From assembly GCA_028015205.1 (NCBI GenBank), contig CM051510.1:32426580-32490579 (forward strand): a DNA stretch of 64,000 bases, written 5' to 3'. The DNA comes from Mytilisepta virgata (Eukaryota; Mollusca; Bivalvia; Mytilida; Mytilidae). Of this stretch, positions 11,517 to 26,500 are shown one piece after another (positions within the stretch are counted from its first letter, which is position 1; each line of letters opens with the position of its first letter). The translations under genes were made by a program, and so were the position numbers. The notes under the pieces are model-generated. The model had not been told where the DNA came from. It saw only the letters and a list, made by a program, of their open reading frames with translations, and searched no databases.

Positions 11517-14500
11517 TCCACAAATATTCACCCTGTGGTTAAAGTTTTTGAAATTTTAATAACTTTCTTAAACTATCCTGGATTTCTACCAAACTTGGAC
11601 AGAGGCTTGTTTATGATCATAAGATAGTATCCAGAAGGAAATTTTGTAAAAAAAAATTCCAGTTTTTCCGTATTTTACTTATAAATGGACTTAGTTTTTC
11701 TGCCAGGAAACATTACATTCACTCTGTGGTTAAAGTTTTTAAAATTTTAATAACTTTCTTAAAATATCCTGGATTTGTACCAAACTTGGACAGAAGCTTG
11801 TTTATGATCATAAGATAGTATCCAGAAGTAAATTTTGTAAAATAAGAATTCCAGTTTTTCTGTATATTACTTATAAATGGACTTAGTTTTTCTGCCAGGA
11901 AACATTACATTCATTCTGTGGTTAAAGTTTTCAAAATTTTAATAACTTTCTTAAACTATCCTGGATTTGTACCAAACTTGGACAGGAGCTTGTTTATGAT
12001 CATAATATAGTATCCAGAAGTAAATTTAGTAAAAAAAAAAAAAAATTTTCCGTATTTTACTTATAAATGGACTTAGTTTTTCTGCCAGGAAACATTACAT
12101 TCACTCTGTGGTTAAAGTTTTTAAAATTTTAATAACTTTCTTAAACTATCAAGGAATTTTACCAAATTTGGACAGAAGCTTGTTTATGATATAAAGATTG
12201 TATCCAGGAGAAAATTTTGTAAAATATTTATTTCTGTTTTTCAGTTTTTTACGTATAAATGGACTTAACATTGCATTCTATTATGTGCATTCACCTATCA
12301 CACTGAAAATATAGACAACATCAAAAGTAGGCGAGACACTGGGTTCCGCGGAACCCTTACGAATTTTTCTTAATGAGCGCTTCCATGAACTTATTATATT
12401 CTTTGCTGTTTTCCAGCTACAAGTATAATATGCTGTTGGCCCGGCCAATGATACAAGCACAGCAATAGCCCATCCAGAAACTCATTTCCGATATCACGAT
12501 TCTGACTCTAAAATTATAATTTGAAGCAATTTACTTCCCTTAATTTACTTACTTCCATTTCCGGCAAACAAAACTTTTTCTAGCCTTAGTATGTGGCCTT
12601 ATTCTCTTTAACAAATAAATTCACTTTGGATTGCATAATGGCTGCCCCATTAAACAAAGACTTTTCAAAATGACCCATTTGCTCACATAGCACTCACTGC
12701 ACTCGCTATTAAGGCATTAAAGGAGCAAAACCTGTGTTACTAGATATATAAATTTTATATTTCTAGGATTTTGAGGACCATTATTCCTTTGATTCACCTC
12801 AATAAGTGTTTCTGCATGTTTTATTTTCAAACAATCAGATTTCAGTGTGGTCTTCAGTGAGTGTATAACTTACCTATATTTATAATGTCTACTTCCTCTC
12901 CATCACAAACATCTGATAATGAACCTGGTATAGTTTGTTCTGTAGTGATCTTCCTTGGACATGTTGCAGAGGAGAATTTTTTCCCAATTCTGTCTGCTGT
13001 TAATTCAACACCAAATGGATGTAAAGTGGATTCTGAAATATATTTAATTATATCATCTGTAAAACAAAGATGTGGAATACATGAAGGAATTTTCTGCAAA
13101 TTAAGTTAATAACTTTCATATTAAAGAAAAAAGTAATATCTCACACTTAACTTTTTTATCCCAAAATTGCCTTTTTCCATAAAATTTCAAAAATCTAACC
13201 CTTTAAACTGTTCAATGCTTTAACCTCTTCCACCTTTTTAATTTCTCCCAAAAAAATCAGAAAGTATCACGCTCAACCACTTGTCTGTACCTTTCAAAAT
13301 TTAGAACACAGCTAAATACAAAAAAGCATTTAGAGATTTCTGTATAAATTTTGATAAGGGATATACAGGGAGAACTTCTGGCTGTTTTCCACTTGTTTCT
13401 GCAAGCTGACCAATCATGAGATTTTGTCCATACCTATAACAAGATTTCCCACAATGCAACTGTATCTGATGTATTGAACTGAGTAAAACTTGATGTTATT
13501 ATGAATACCTACCAAGGTAATGCGGACTAAAGGCATGCAACCTGCACCATAGCATAATCTGTTTAGTTGTCCAGAGTTTTGTCCCTTTGTAATTGTCACT
13601 TTTTATATGGTTCCTTATATACCTTCTGCAAGAAGATGCTCTCTGCCACTGAAAAACAACAAATATTAACTCTTTTAAAATTTAAAGACAAAATGCGCTG
13701 TCCTCCAATTTCACAGACATCCGCCACTGTTAATTTCCCATTGACTGTGTCTGTAGGCAAACTAGATTTTCCTTCATAAGTTGTTTGTTACAGGCCAGCA
13801 AGCCACAGGATCAATGTAAATGCAGTTTCCCAGTACAAAAATGAATCAATAGCTGGTGTAATGAAAATGAAATTTAAATTCTAATTCAACCTGCTTCAAA
13901 TGCTTTCAGTCAGTCTACATCCATGGTAAAATATGAAACATGAATTAAAAGAAAAAATCTCCACTGAAATAGGATGAAAATAAAAAATTTTCCGCCAAAC
14001 TTTAAGCCCTTATATCTCAAAAATCGTAAAAGATAGAAGAAATCTGTTGACATACTATAAGAAACACTCATCAAGATGAATGAAAAGAAAAATCCCAGGT
14101 AAATTGTATGAAAAACAGAGATTTTAGGATTCCTGCAAAATGGCCCCTTTAATCCCTTTTATGTCTGTAATGATGAAAGTAACAAAAGAATGCCTCAAGT
14201 AACTTTTTTTGTATTTCTTATGCTGAACAATTTAAAATTCCGATTAGAAATTAAAAAAATTGGAAAATTAAGGTGTGTCCCTTTTTCTGCCACTTATATC
14301 TCTAAAACGTAAGAGATAGCAAAAACAGATATTACAGAGGTTTTTTCCATTTTTATCAAGGAATATTATAAACAAAAAACCAAAAAAATCAGATAAACAT
14401 TTTAAAAGTTACATAAAAATAATCAAAAAAATCCTTAATGACCCCCAGAAAAAAAAACCTGAGGGGCCAGATTTCCCAAAATCAATCACAACCTGTATTT

Positions 14501-17500
14501 CTTATGGGGGACCATTGCGGTAAAATATTATAAGGATATGTTCAATAGAACAAAAGTAATAGTTGAAAATTAACTGTCTACGGATGCCAACAGGATGTAC
14601 AACAACAACAACAACAGACTCGTACCACAAATATTTGCGGTCATATAAAAATGAAATCCTATACTTGCAGAGTTGTTATTTCATTTGTTTTTTTTCATGA
14701 TTGATTTTCAATATTCGCAAAAATGTTCATTTTTAATCCTAAAACAACAACGACAAACTTCATACAAGCACCCATGTTTTGACATAAGGGCAACATGTGA
14801 ACGTAATCCAGATTCGGAATGGAACCTACTGAACATTTATTGGATTCGTTTCTCTATATAATATCAATGTCAATTGAATTTAAAGGTTACAGAAAAGCAA
14901 TTATGAAGTAAAATTTGTTCAATTTCAAAATCTTAATTCAAAATTTATCCCTTGTTAGACAACATGAAATCAGAAGCTTTATAGTTATACCGAACTTGAA
15001 TTTTTGTTACTATCTTAACCAGACTTCCAGGTGCAAAAATTTGTTAGATTTATTTAAAATTTCGTTCTTTTTACATTTATTTTCATGTTTTGGATAAATG
15101 AAATTTATTTGTGCAAAGGAATTAAAAACTTGATGATGACTAGAACTAATTCAGTTGTAGAATAATGTTGAAAATTCCAACTTCACGACAATTGCAATTT
15201 GAAAATTTTGTAAGTAACGAAAAATTAGAGATTAAAAAAAAAAATTCCGCAAAATTCAGTAAGTGCTGAAATATTAGGCCGATGAAAATAAGAGATTTAA
15301 TGGTAATCAATTATGGTCTAGATTACAATGTACCTCAGATGCTCGTCTTTTTCCAACTTTCCATGATAACCATTCTCCTGTTGAAGAAGCACAATAAGGA
15401 TGCTGATACTTGTCTGAAAATAAAACAAGATCTACTGTATATCGTCAAAATTATTTGATATTATCTTTTTTCATACAAAATAAAAAGAGTGACAAATAAA
15501 TATTTATACACTATAGCAAAACTTTTCTTATCCGAGCCCTGAGTATTTTAACATCTTGTGGAAAGTTTTATACCAGAACTTTATCAATATATACATACTT
15601 GCTGATATGGAGACAACTGGATGTAGTTTTACTGCAGCTCTGACCAATGACAGCATATCTGGATAGTCCTCAACTCTATGTAGTTAATAAAACATAGAAA
15701 ATCAATTTATATAAAAAACACAATATTTGTGTACAATAGAAGAATATAGAAGATATTTTTATGAGGCCAAGGAACTAAACAAAAATGTAAGTCTCCTTCT
15801 AATGCTGTATTCATATACTATAGAAATTGAATTTAGATATTCGACACCTGTGATTTGTCTAACGTAACATGAACTGCAGAATAAACATTTAATATGAATA
15901 TGATTATTTCTTTAATATGAAAAATGAAGTTCTGGGCAGTTTAACATCTTCTTATAAAAAAAAAGCCTCCCTGTTCAGTGTCTGTAACAAGTCAAACTAT
16001 CCTGACTCTCTGTTGTGTTTATGTTTGTGTTCTGTGCTGTTTTGTTATTTTTTGTCTGGGGTTCTGTCTGTTGGGTGGCATTGATTGATTGGTAATGTCA
16101 TTGTTTACATGTCCTTTTATCCATTTCATTGTTTATCTCCCAAAAAATAATACAAAAAATAATCCGCTGATTTAATTCATAAATGAGGAGACAAAAGTTC
16201 TAAATATTTATTTTTGTTTAGTTGGAGTTTTACGCTGTTTTCAGCACATTTGGCTATTTCGCGGCAGCCTGTTTTTATTGTTGGAGGAAGCCGGAGTACC
16301 CGGAGAGAACCACCGACCTTCTGTAGGAAAATTGGCAATCCTTGTCAATTAAGATCGGAGTCGAACACACCCCGCCACACTCACAACTCACAACCTCAGC
16401 GTTGACAGGCTAGTGATCATTAGTAGTCATGAAGAACTACCTAGACAACTCAGCCACCAAGGCCCCTGTAAATATTTACCAATATACCTTAATGGTTTAA
16501 TATCTTCTATTATAGCACGTGGAGACAGATGGTGCCTTTGTTCAGACTTCTTCCTCAAGCAAATGATTTTCTTTTCTGGTTCCGTTTCCATAATTTCAGA
16601 ATTTCTATCAAATTCTGATGATAGATCAATAACAATTTTCTTCTCTCCTAATGTTGCACATATAGAATTCAGTGAACTCTGACCTTTTGTTCCTGATGCA
16701 AAATTCAATGATGACGTCACATTTGAAGAATTAAAGTTCGACGACTGTCTAGATGTTAATGATGGAGTTTTGTTTCCTGTATTTTTGGTACCTAAAAGTG
16801 ATGCCGGATGAGAACTTGAAATCACTGGTTTTTGAAAGTTATTCAGACTATTAGTATTGTTAGAAATATCAGAAAATCTTCCTCTGCTTTCTGTCTTTTC
16901 TTTCTCATTATTTTTAGATATCAGACTGCACGAACTTCCTGTTTTACTACTTGTCACACCCGATCCTTGCAAAGGAGTGTTTAAAATTATTTTCAGACCT
17001 TGTGGTGTAACTTGAAGTTGACCTTTACTTGATATTTGACCTTGGACTGTTGAAGAGGTTGTCACTACAGAGTTGCAAGTTGTAACTGCTGTAGATATTG
17101 TGGTTGTCGAATTCACTAATGTCGTCTGTTTGGGACATAATAGATGACCAGTTGACAACGGCACAGGTTTTTTCAAATTATCACATTTAATGCCATTAGA
17201 ATTATTGTCTTTCATTAGAGTATTTGGAATTATCACATTTGAATTTGGGCCAATCTTCTGACCAGATGAAAATAAAAGAGAGGTGCCACATTTTAAGCCA
17301 GTGTTTGAATTCAAACTTTGTGTCGGCATGACAATAGTTTTTCCATTTGAAGAATTCATTGTCAGCATCAAACTGTTCCCAGATTTCTGTACAGTCGATA
17401 CACTTTGACTTGCTGTGGTTATTGTTGGTAAAACCAATGTTTTGGCGACTGAAGTCCGTGAATTATTTACACAACATGTATTTATGATTCCAGTTGTCGT

Positions 17501-20500
17501 GTGAACAGTGGTATTATGATGATTACTATTTCCTGACATGTAAACTACCGAATTCATAGAACTGGTACTACAGTTAATAGAAGAGGTCGCAAGTTTCAAA
17601 GGCTTTGCAGTCGTAGTATTAACATTTTGTCCTGGTAATATTGCACTTTTTAACAATGATTTTCCCTGATTAGTAACAATTTGCTGAGAATTCACTTTTT
17701 GTTCAGTATGATTCGCATTATGAATGACCTTTGAACTGTTAGCTACCAAGCCACTTGAACAGGTGATACTTTGTTGCGTTATCTTGTTTGTCGATGGCAC
17801 AACAGTTTGGACGGATGGTGTGAAGAAAATCTGTGACCCAACTGATGAATTTGATGCACATAAAGTTGGATTTGATGAAATTTGAGGATTTGACTTTGTG
17901 ACCAAATTTGGAATTGTTCTAGGTGTAACAACTGTTTTAGACAATTGTGGCACACTGTTTCCCATTGGCGTTCCACTGGAAATTGAGTTTGAACTAATAT
18001 TACTGGACTGAACTGATAAAATTTGGGATGACTTTGTAGTTGAGATGGAAGATGAGCTAATACTAAGAATTTGTGATGTTGAATTTACTGGAGATTGTAC
18101 AACTTGTTTCAGTAACTGCTGTGGAACTAAAAATATATTTCCTTGGGCATCTTTACATCGATAATAGAATGTCTGACTATTACTTGTAGACTGTACTGAT
18201 GGTATATTTGTCTTAGACTGAGAGCACTGCAATATATTTGCTACCTGAGGCAAAGAAACTGAAAGTGACGATTTCGATGCTTGTGCGGCATTGGCCGACT
18301 TTGATGGTGATTTTAAAGGACCTGATTTTCCTGTCTGGGTGATAACAGATTGTTGTGATGTCTGCAACAATCCAGAAGAAGGAGATGTCTGTAAAATGAG
18401 ATTTGTTTTCATAGTTTGTTGCACAGGTGAAACAGTTGCTTTTGTATTTGTTAGAATCTGATTAACAACCATTGGATTTTGTCCTGTGGATTGTAAGGGA
18501 ACATTACTTCTAGTTGCCGTGGGAACAGTCTGAATCAGTAGCATGTTTGACTGAGACTTTTGCACATTTGATCTAACTATCAAGTTACTTGATTTGCTTG
18601 CTTGAATACTCGGCTGTGAGAAAAGAGTTTGGTTGCCAACTACTTCTTGAGTTGACTGTCCATCAGTTTTAGATGCCAGTCCTGCTGACTGAAATGATAT
18701 CCCAGCATTACCTGTTGTCTGGATTTTTGGTTGTACCACAAAAATACTTCCAGCTGGTTGAACAGAATTACTTGAAGAACATGATTTCACAACTAAACTA
18801 TTATTGGAAGAATTTCCTCCAACAATTCTCATCTGATTCTGGTTTGCTGTAATTTTAGTACTAAGAGATCCAATTCCTTGTAATATCACAGCTGAATTTT
18901 GTTCTTTGTCTGAAATAAGCTTACTCTGACATTTTGATTTTGTTGAGTTGTCTCCCTTTCCACTAGTCAAATTAACTCCCTTAGAATCCTGATATTCTGG
19001 GTTGGACATAGAACCAACACCTCCAAGTAATATTTGAACTGTTGGAGGATTGACTGTAGAGTTTGATATTTTCTTTTCTGCATCTTTTGTCAAATTTTGT
19101 TTCAATATATTATTTTTGTCAACATTATTAGTTACATCCTCTTTAATATTGATTCCGTTGACTAATGATGTTGCTACCTTCTTCAAAGGAGACTGATTTT
19201 CTTTGATTATAATATTTTTTTCCTGATCGTCAAAACCAATACTTTTTTCTATCTTTAACTGACTTTTCAGATCAAAAGTAGTTGGCATGGAGACAAGGTT
19301 TATTTTTTCTTCAATTTTCTCTTTTTCTAACTCAATATCAACAAGCTGAAAGAAAACATTGACATAATATTATACAAGAAGTCAGCTAAATTTGATGAGA
19401 AAAACATACACAATGCTTGTTTCATAGTGTGGGCAAATATCCCATGTTGAAAGCATAGTGTGGGCAAATGTCCGATGTTGAAAGCATAGTTGGCAAATGT
19501 CCCATGTTGAAAGCATAGTGTGGGCAAATGTCCCATGTTGAAAGCATAGTGTGGGCAAATGTCCCATGTTGAAAGCATAGTTGGCAAATGTCCCATATTG
19601 AAAGCATAGTGTGGGCAAATGTCCCATGTTGAAAGCATAGTGGGCAAATGTCCCAAGTTGAAAGCATAGTGTGGGCAAATGTCCCACATTGAACCCATAG
19701 TGTTGGCCAATGTCCCATGTTGAAAGCATTGGGTGGGCAAATGTCCCATGCTGAAAGCATTTCAAGGTTGTCGCCTCAGTGACATTTATATTCATATAAT
19801 TACATTACTTGTTTGATTCATTGAAATCTGTCATGTGGTTCTGAAAAGTGATGTTTTACAACCTAATAAGTCAAAATCTTGTTCTCTCATGACAACATTG
19901 ATGATACTGCAATGCAGCAAAGTTATATTTCGAGACAATATGGAGAATATTTTACAACTGCAGTCATTTTATTTACTTGTCAAATATAAAATGGAACTTA
20001 TAAGAACTAATACATCTAAAGTGGATTTTGGTTTAATAAATACCAAAAGTTACTTAATATTCATTAAATAAACAGATTCTTACATTGTTACTCGAAGATT
20101 ATCGGATTTATCAAATTATATTATCAGACTCAAAAATGAGATAAATTAACTATCTCTATCAGATAATCCTCTGAAAACAATGTAAGAATCTATCTAATTA
20201 AACCTTATTTATGAGTTAATGCACGATTTGTATACGACATAATCTTACTGTTTCTGAGCCCAGTGTCTGTAGTCCTGTGTATGTTCTGTCAAGCTACAAT
20301 AAAAGTTCAATCATATCACTACTGTCACTCCACAAAATCAGACTACTTTTGCCGGCCCTTGTATTCAGAAAATGCTTAAACCACATTTTGATACTAAATT
20401 TTGGTGTTTAAAACCACAAATTAACATTATCTGATAAATTCATACTCCAAATGTATTATTACTAGAAATATACCAATCCTGCAATTTGCTATATCTTCGG

Positions 20501-23500
20501 GCTGTTCCATAAAAATACTATGCCCCACATCCCCCCCCCAAAAAAAGCAATTGTATTTTTTCTATGTGGGTGGTTGTATTTGAAAGTAAATGAATGATGG
20601 AGGTGGTGCCAGAGCAGCAAATAAAATATTTTGGGTGTCAGTATGTTGAAAAAAAGTGTAATATGTAGGTGGTGGGTTCACATATCTATTGATATTCCAG
20701 GAAATTGTCAGCATATGATTCAAAATGATATGTGTTTTTTTATCTATTTTTTATGCTAAATAACGATTTGGTTTTTTACCAACAATAAAAGCGACTGAAT
20801 TATCTCCCTTCGATCATTAAATTAAACAAAATTGCAATCGAAACAAACTTATGGGAGATAATAGTTAATACGGAAAGATAAGTCTACGTGCTACAGTGGT
20901 GATTTCAATCACAAATGCTAAATAATCGTTATTGATTTCCAGTATTTGAAGGGAAGAGCATAGCAGAATCATCGATTGTAACATAGTTGATCGTACTTTT
21001 CGTTTCATCAAATTTTGAGTCAAATACACATGGTCATGGACGAAAGAACCCCTGATAGTATATGCCAAATTCAACAAGTTTGGTGTTTTTTTTTGGTTTT
21101 TTTTTCTTGATTATATGGGCTGTGGTCCTTTAGTAAAATTCAGTGGTATAAGTGGGGCATTCTAATTTATTTGAATTTCTGTGGCTGGAAGTTAAAAAAA
21201 AGTCCTGTACAAGTGGTGGGGGGGGGGGGGGGGGGCATAGTATTTTCTGGAGCAGTCCTTAATTGAGATATGACATATGATTGTCTCAATGTTTTCATCA
21301 TCAATTAATATGAATGTGTTTCAATATACACATTTAAAATTAAATATGAGAGGTATTTGGCTCAAGAACATAATCCACAAACATATATTGTTAATAACTG
21401 TGTTTAACCCAAAACGATGTACATAATAAAATATCATTCCTACCTCATTCTTTACAATCTATAATGAAATCTTTTGCTGAAAATATTTGCTATGTTTTTG
21501 TCTTAAGAAATCAAAAAAACATTTAAATCTAAATTCCAATTACTTTATTTATTCAAATTCTGACGATTCAAGATATTTTGTTCTGTCAATCATTGGATGA
21601 AACTCTAGAAACACATCTACATCAAATAAATAGGAATGTTTTAGTTCAATATTTAATAAACAACCCTGCATGAATTTTATAATTAATCAACCTGAATAAA
21701 ATTTGCATAACATTTTTCTATAAAAGTATCTAAGAAAGTATGCAGAAAAACTGAATAAATTTGCATGGAAGTCTGACCTTTAGTTGATGAATTATGTCTA
21801 CTCTTTTGTTCCTTTGATCTTTAAAATGTAACTGTACACGAACAGGAAACTCTCCCCAACCCCTTCTCGTTAAATGAAATGGTGGTTGGCTGAAAAGACA
21901 TTAAGAAAATTATTGATATCTCACATTAAAATTTTGCTGACTAAAGACCAAAATCTTGACCGACAACACAATACTCAACAAGAGTAGACACACTAAATGC
22001 CTCACCTGAGTATGCAAATGGACACAGAATAAAGATTTTTTTTATTACTTAAAAATTTAGAAAAATGCATTAAAAGAAATAGTTATGGTCAGGTGACATT
22101 TGGCTGAAAAAAACTGATGCATATCACTCAAGCCTAAAATTGTGTCCAAGGTCAGTTGACAGGTCTCAAGCTGGTATGCACCCACCAAACAGTATCTATA
22201 GACCAAAAATGATGGGTCTAAATATAGTAATAGTTTAGAAATGGACTTATTTGTATTTGAAGTAACTCAAGCATTAAATTAAGACAAATGTCACCTGTTA
22301 CACTGACACCTACTTGCCAAGTATCTATATATGATGGAAATAGCTATTACAGGTACAGAGAAATGGACTTAAATGAAAATGTGAAAAGACACTCCAAAGT
22401 AAAATTCAGGTCAAGGCCTCAGACATACATACATACATAAACACACCAAGAATTATCTATAGAACAAAAATGGACATTATTGCGAAAGTGTGAAATAGAG
22501 GTCAAAGTTTATGGTGTCAGAGTGGTATATGACCATAAGAACTTCCATCGAGCAAATACTGTGGATCTAGTTAGCACAATTCCTGAGATTCACAAAAATT
22601 TATGGCAAGTCACTCAAGCATGAAATTCAGGTCAAGGTGAGGTGGCAGATGTTAAGACTGTCATCTACCTAATAAGAACTATCTATATACAAAATATGGT
22701 GTGTTTATGTATTACAGTTGCTGAGAAATGCACTTAATCACAAAAATGCAATGCAAATCACTGAAGCATGAAATTTCGGCCAAAGTTGGTAACAGGTGTC
22801 AGAATGGCATATACCTAACAAGAACTATCTAAAGATATAATATGATAGGTCTAGGTATTAAAATTGCTTAAAAATGGACCTAATAGGCAAAATATGATGC
22901 AAGACACTCAAGCATGAAATGGAAGTAAAGGTCGGTTTAGAGGTGTCAAACTGGCATATAACCACCAAGAACTATCTATTGACCAAATATGGTGGGATTA
23001 GAAATTACGTTTGCTAAGAAATGGACTTAAATCATGATAATGTGACACTAGTCATTTAACAATTTAACATATTCAAGGTCAAGGTCTGCAGACAAGTGTA
23101 AGACTGGCATGTACTTACTAAGAACTATCAATAGACCATATATGGTATATATATGGTGGCTCTAGATATTACAGTTCCTGAGAAATGGATTTAATCATCA
23201 AGCGTGAAATTGAGGTCAAGGTCTGCAGATAAGTGTAAGATTTGCATCTACCTTCCAAGAACTATCTATAGACTAATATCTATGGTGGGCCTAGGTATTA
23301 CAGTTGCTGAGAAATGGATTTAACCAAAACAGTGTCACACAACTCACTCAAGTGTGTAATTGATGTCAAGGTTCACAGACAGGTGTCAGACTGGCATGTA
23401 CCCATCTATCTATAGTCCAAATATGATGATCCTTGGTTTTAGAGTTGCTGAGAAATGGATTTAGCACAAAAATGTGACACAAGACACTCAAGCGTAAAAT

Positions 23501-26500
23501 TGAGGTCAGGCTCCGGAAACATGTGTCAGTAAAAAGACAAGTATACTGCTTAAAATTTTATATGATCATAACTTATATTATGTGTGCAAAGTTATAAAGG
23601 TTTTAACAAAGTTAAGCTGCCACTGCCGCCAGAAACAAATGCCTAAATCTTGGTACCGTTCACAACTGATCGTACATCCTTTGAATATATACAAGTTACA
23701 ACTGATAGTAGTTACTTTCGAATTTAGTGAAACATTACCCTGTGTTTCAGGTAAGACTAAATGACAGAAGACAAAGACCACTTCAATGCAGTTTATGGTC
23801 CCAAAAAAAATGACAAAAATGAATTCTACTGATATAAGTGGCATATTACAGTTTTAAAATTCGCAAAAGCTGCAAGATTCTAACAAATTCTTAAAACTGA
23901 ACTCATTACCTGACTTCTACCAAGTCATTTGGTCTGTAACTAGGATGTAAAAAGAACCAAACTTTCTTAACAAAGTGATCTATCCTAGGTTCGTCTTTCG
24001 CACCACGTACATAAACCATCCATTTATGTGTGGACTGGTCATTCTCCTCTCTACGATCCACTGGGATATACCTTAAACAAATAATTGTTATAGCATAACT
24101 TTACATGCCCGAACATGACTTACCTAACAGTTGTGGGGTGTAATATGATTTTGGCAACTAATCAGTGACAAATATAATGAGGAATTTCGTAACTCATCAT
24201 CAGCAGACAAACAAAGGATAAAAGCTTACTGAGCTGTCAAACTGGCAAAAGGAGAATAATCAAAAAAGAAATTATACATGTAAAAGATGAAAGGCTTCTG
24301 GCTAACAAGCCTTGATGACAAGCAAATAAAAAGATGTTATATGGTGGAAATTTTCCTTATTTCAAGGAAAATAAAGTGAAAGTAAGAATTGATCTATTAA
24401 TCAGATGATTGCTTTTTTACCATAATCAATAGATTTTCAATTATAATATATCAATGAAATATCAATGCAAATAGATTGATCAATTCAGTTTATTATGTAT
24501 ACCAGGGTTCTCTCTTAGGTGCATATATGTGTCCTGGACGTGTCAAATTTTGAACTTGATAAATTAGTTTTCAAACTCCAGCTGCTTAAGGTCTTCAGGG
24601 TTAATCCATTTATAATATGGGATATTTTACTTATTTATACTACATATCTTAAAGATCTAAATGAGAAAATTTTATGAATTTCATCACATTTTCCATTTAA
24701 ACCAAAGGAAAAATCTAGAGACCTGTTTTCCTGCCAAATTTTAAATACCTTATATCTTAGAAATGAGTTCAGCAACATATAGTTTTCTTATTCTTATTTT
24801 ATCATTGATTTCAACCTCTATCTAAATTTAAAATTATTTGAAAATTTACCCGGTATATATTAAAACTCTCACCAGTGACCATCGTTACGTGGAACCTTTC
24901 CCACTGATGTTTTTAGTGTTTAAATCTGTAATATGAATTTCCCTTCAAGAGTTTATTCAAATCTTATTGATTTTAATCTAGTCAATATATGGACTTTAGT
25001 TAAACTTTGCCATAATTACAATAGACTCACTGAAATAAAAGCTGGACTCACCATTCTGAAAAATGACAAGTTCACGGGACTCAGGAAAAAATATTAGTGA
25101 TAACCTTGTTATAACATATCCTGGGAGCATCTCAAACTACCTTATGAATGACAATACAATCCTTATAATCCAGGTCAATTTTATCTATCAGAAAATATAT
25201 TTCCACAAAAAAAATTCAGTGACCACAATTTGGCAAGCCTTAAGGATGATCGCTTGTCTAATAGGAAATAAATAGGATTTGAAATAGGTGTTTGAGTTTG
25301 AGAGAACATATGAATAGTAAACAAATAAGCAAGAGCTCATTTTAGAGCCATAAGGCCTTGAAATATTGCAGGAAATGGGCTTTCTCTGGATTTATTGGCA
25401 ACTTTAGTCTCTCAAAAATGTATGAAAAAATCGAACAGCGTTCCGAAGTCCCCAGCCGCTAGAGCATCAGAAACCCTTGGACAAGTGAAACATAACAAAA
25501 TTTTCTCAAAGACAGAGAATAGAAGGACAAACAATTTGTGGTTATTGCTAAAGTTTTTTACAAGTTAATGAGTGGTATGAAGACATTTATACAATATGGG
25601 TATAGTGTTGAAATCTTATTTTACCATGTGTATTGAGAATTTATACAAATGTACATTTACTCCTTTTCCATAAACAGAAATGCTTTGATCAAAAGTATTC
25701 CGCCTAACAAACTCTTAAAGACAGTATTTTTCAATTTTATAAGTTTCGATAGGAGTTTATGTATAAAACCTCCCTTTAGGTCCAAGTGTATAAATATTAT
25801 TCCAATGCAAGGAGAATATAAATTTTCTAGAACACTTAGATGAACATTTTGTCAATTTTCAAAGTTATTAAGGTGGCATAACTCCTACAAAAATATTTCG
25901 ACATGACTCATCTTCAAACTCCCTTCAGGTATCATTGAGTTAAAGCTACTGTATAAATATTATCCAAATCGGTCAAGAAATAAATTTGCTAGAGCGCTTA
26001 CATGAAAATTTTGTCAATTTTCTAAGTTATTAAGGGGCATAACTCTTACAAAAATATTTCGACATGACTCATCTTCGAACTCCCTTGAGGTATCATTGAG
26101 TTAAAGCTACTGTATAAATATTATCCAAATCGGTCAAGAAATAAATTTGCTAGAGCGCTTACATGAAAATTTTGTCAATTTTCTAAGTTATTAAGGGGCA
26201 TAACTCCAACAAAAATATTTCGACATGACTCATCTTCGAACTCCCTTAAAGTATCATTGAGTTAAAGCTTCTGTATAAATATTATCCAAATCGGTCAAGA
26301 AATAAGCTGCAGTCTTCAAAGAAAATTCAGAATTTATTATTTGTATGAGGATTAGGACCATAACATTCACAATGAACTTTGAAACGTTCCCTAATATGTC
26401 TCCACATACTTAGACACATTCCCAACCACAATTCTTTTCTTCATTTTAAATCTAGAACTTCTTCCATCATCTGTTTCCTGCTTTACAACACCAGTTGCTT

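Noticed and set aside
13567..13779. Plus-strand 70-residue frame
   Set aside because: Antisense to YEATS2 coding exon 12 and its intron; the minus-strand exon has homology and phase support.
19327..19795. Three overlapping minus-strand frames of 112-140 residues
   Set aside because: They are all translations of the 31-bp minisatellite, open in three frames; the real coding exon starts at 19345 and has a clear acceptor.
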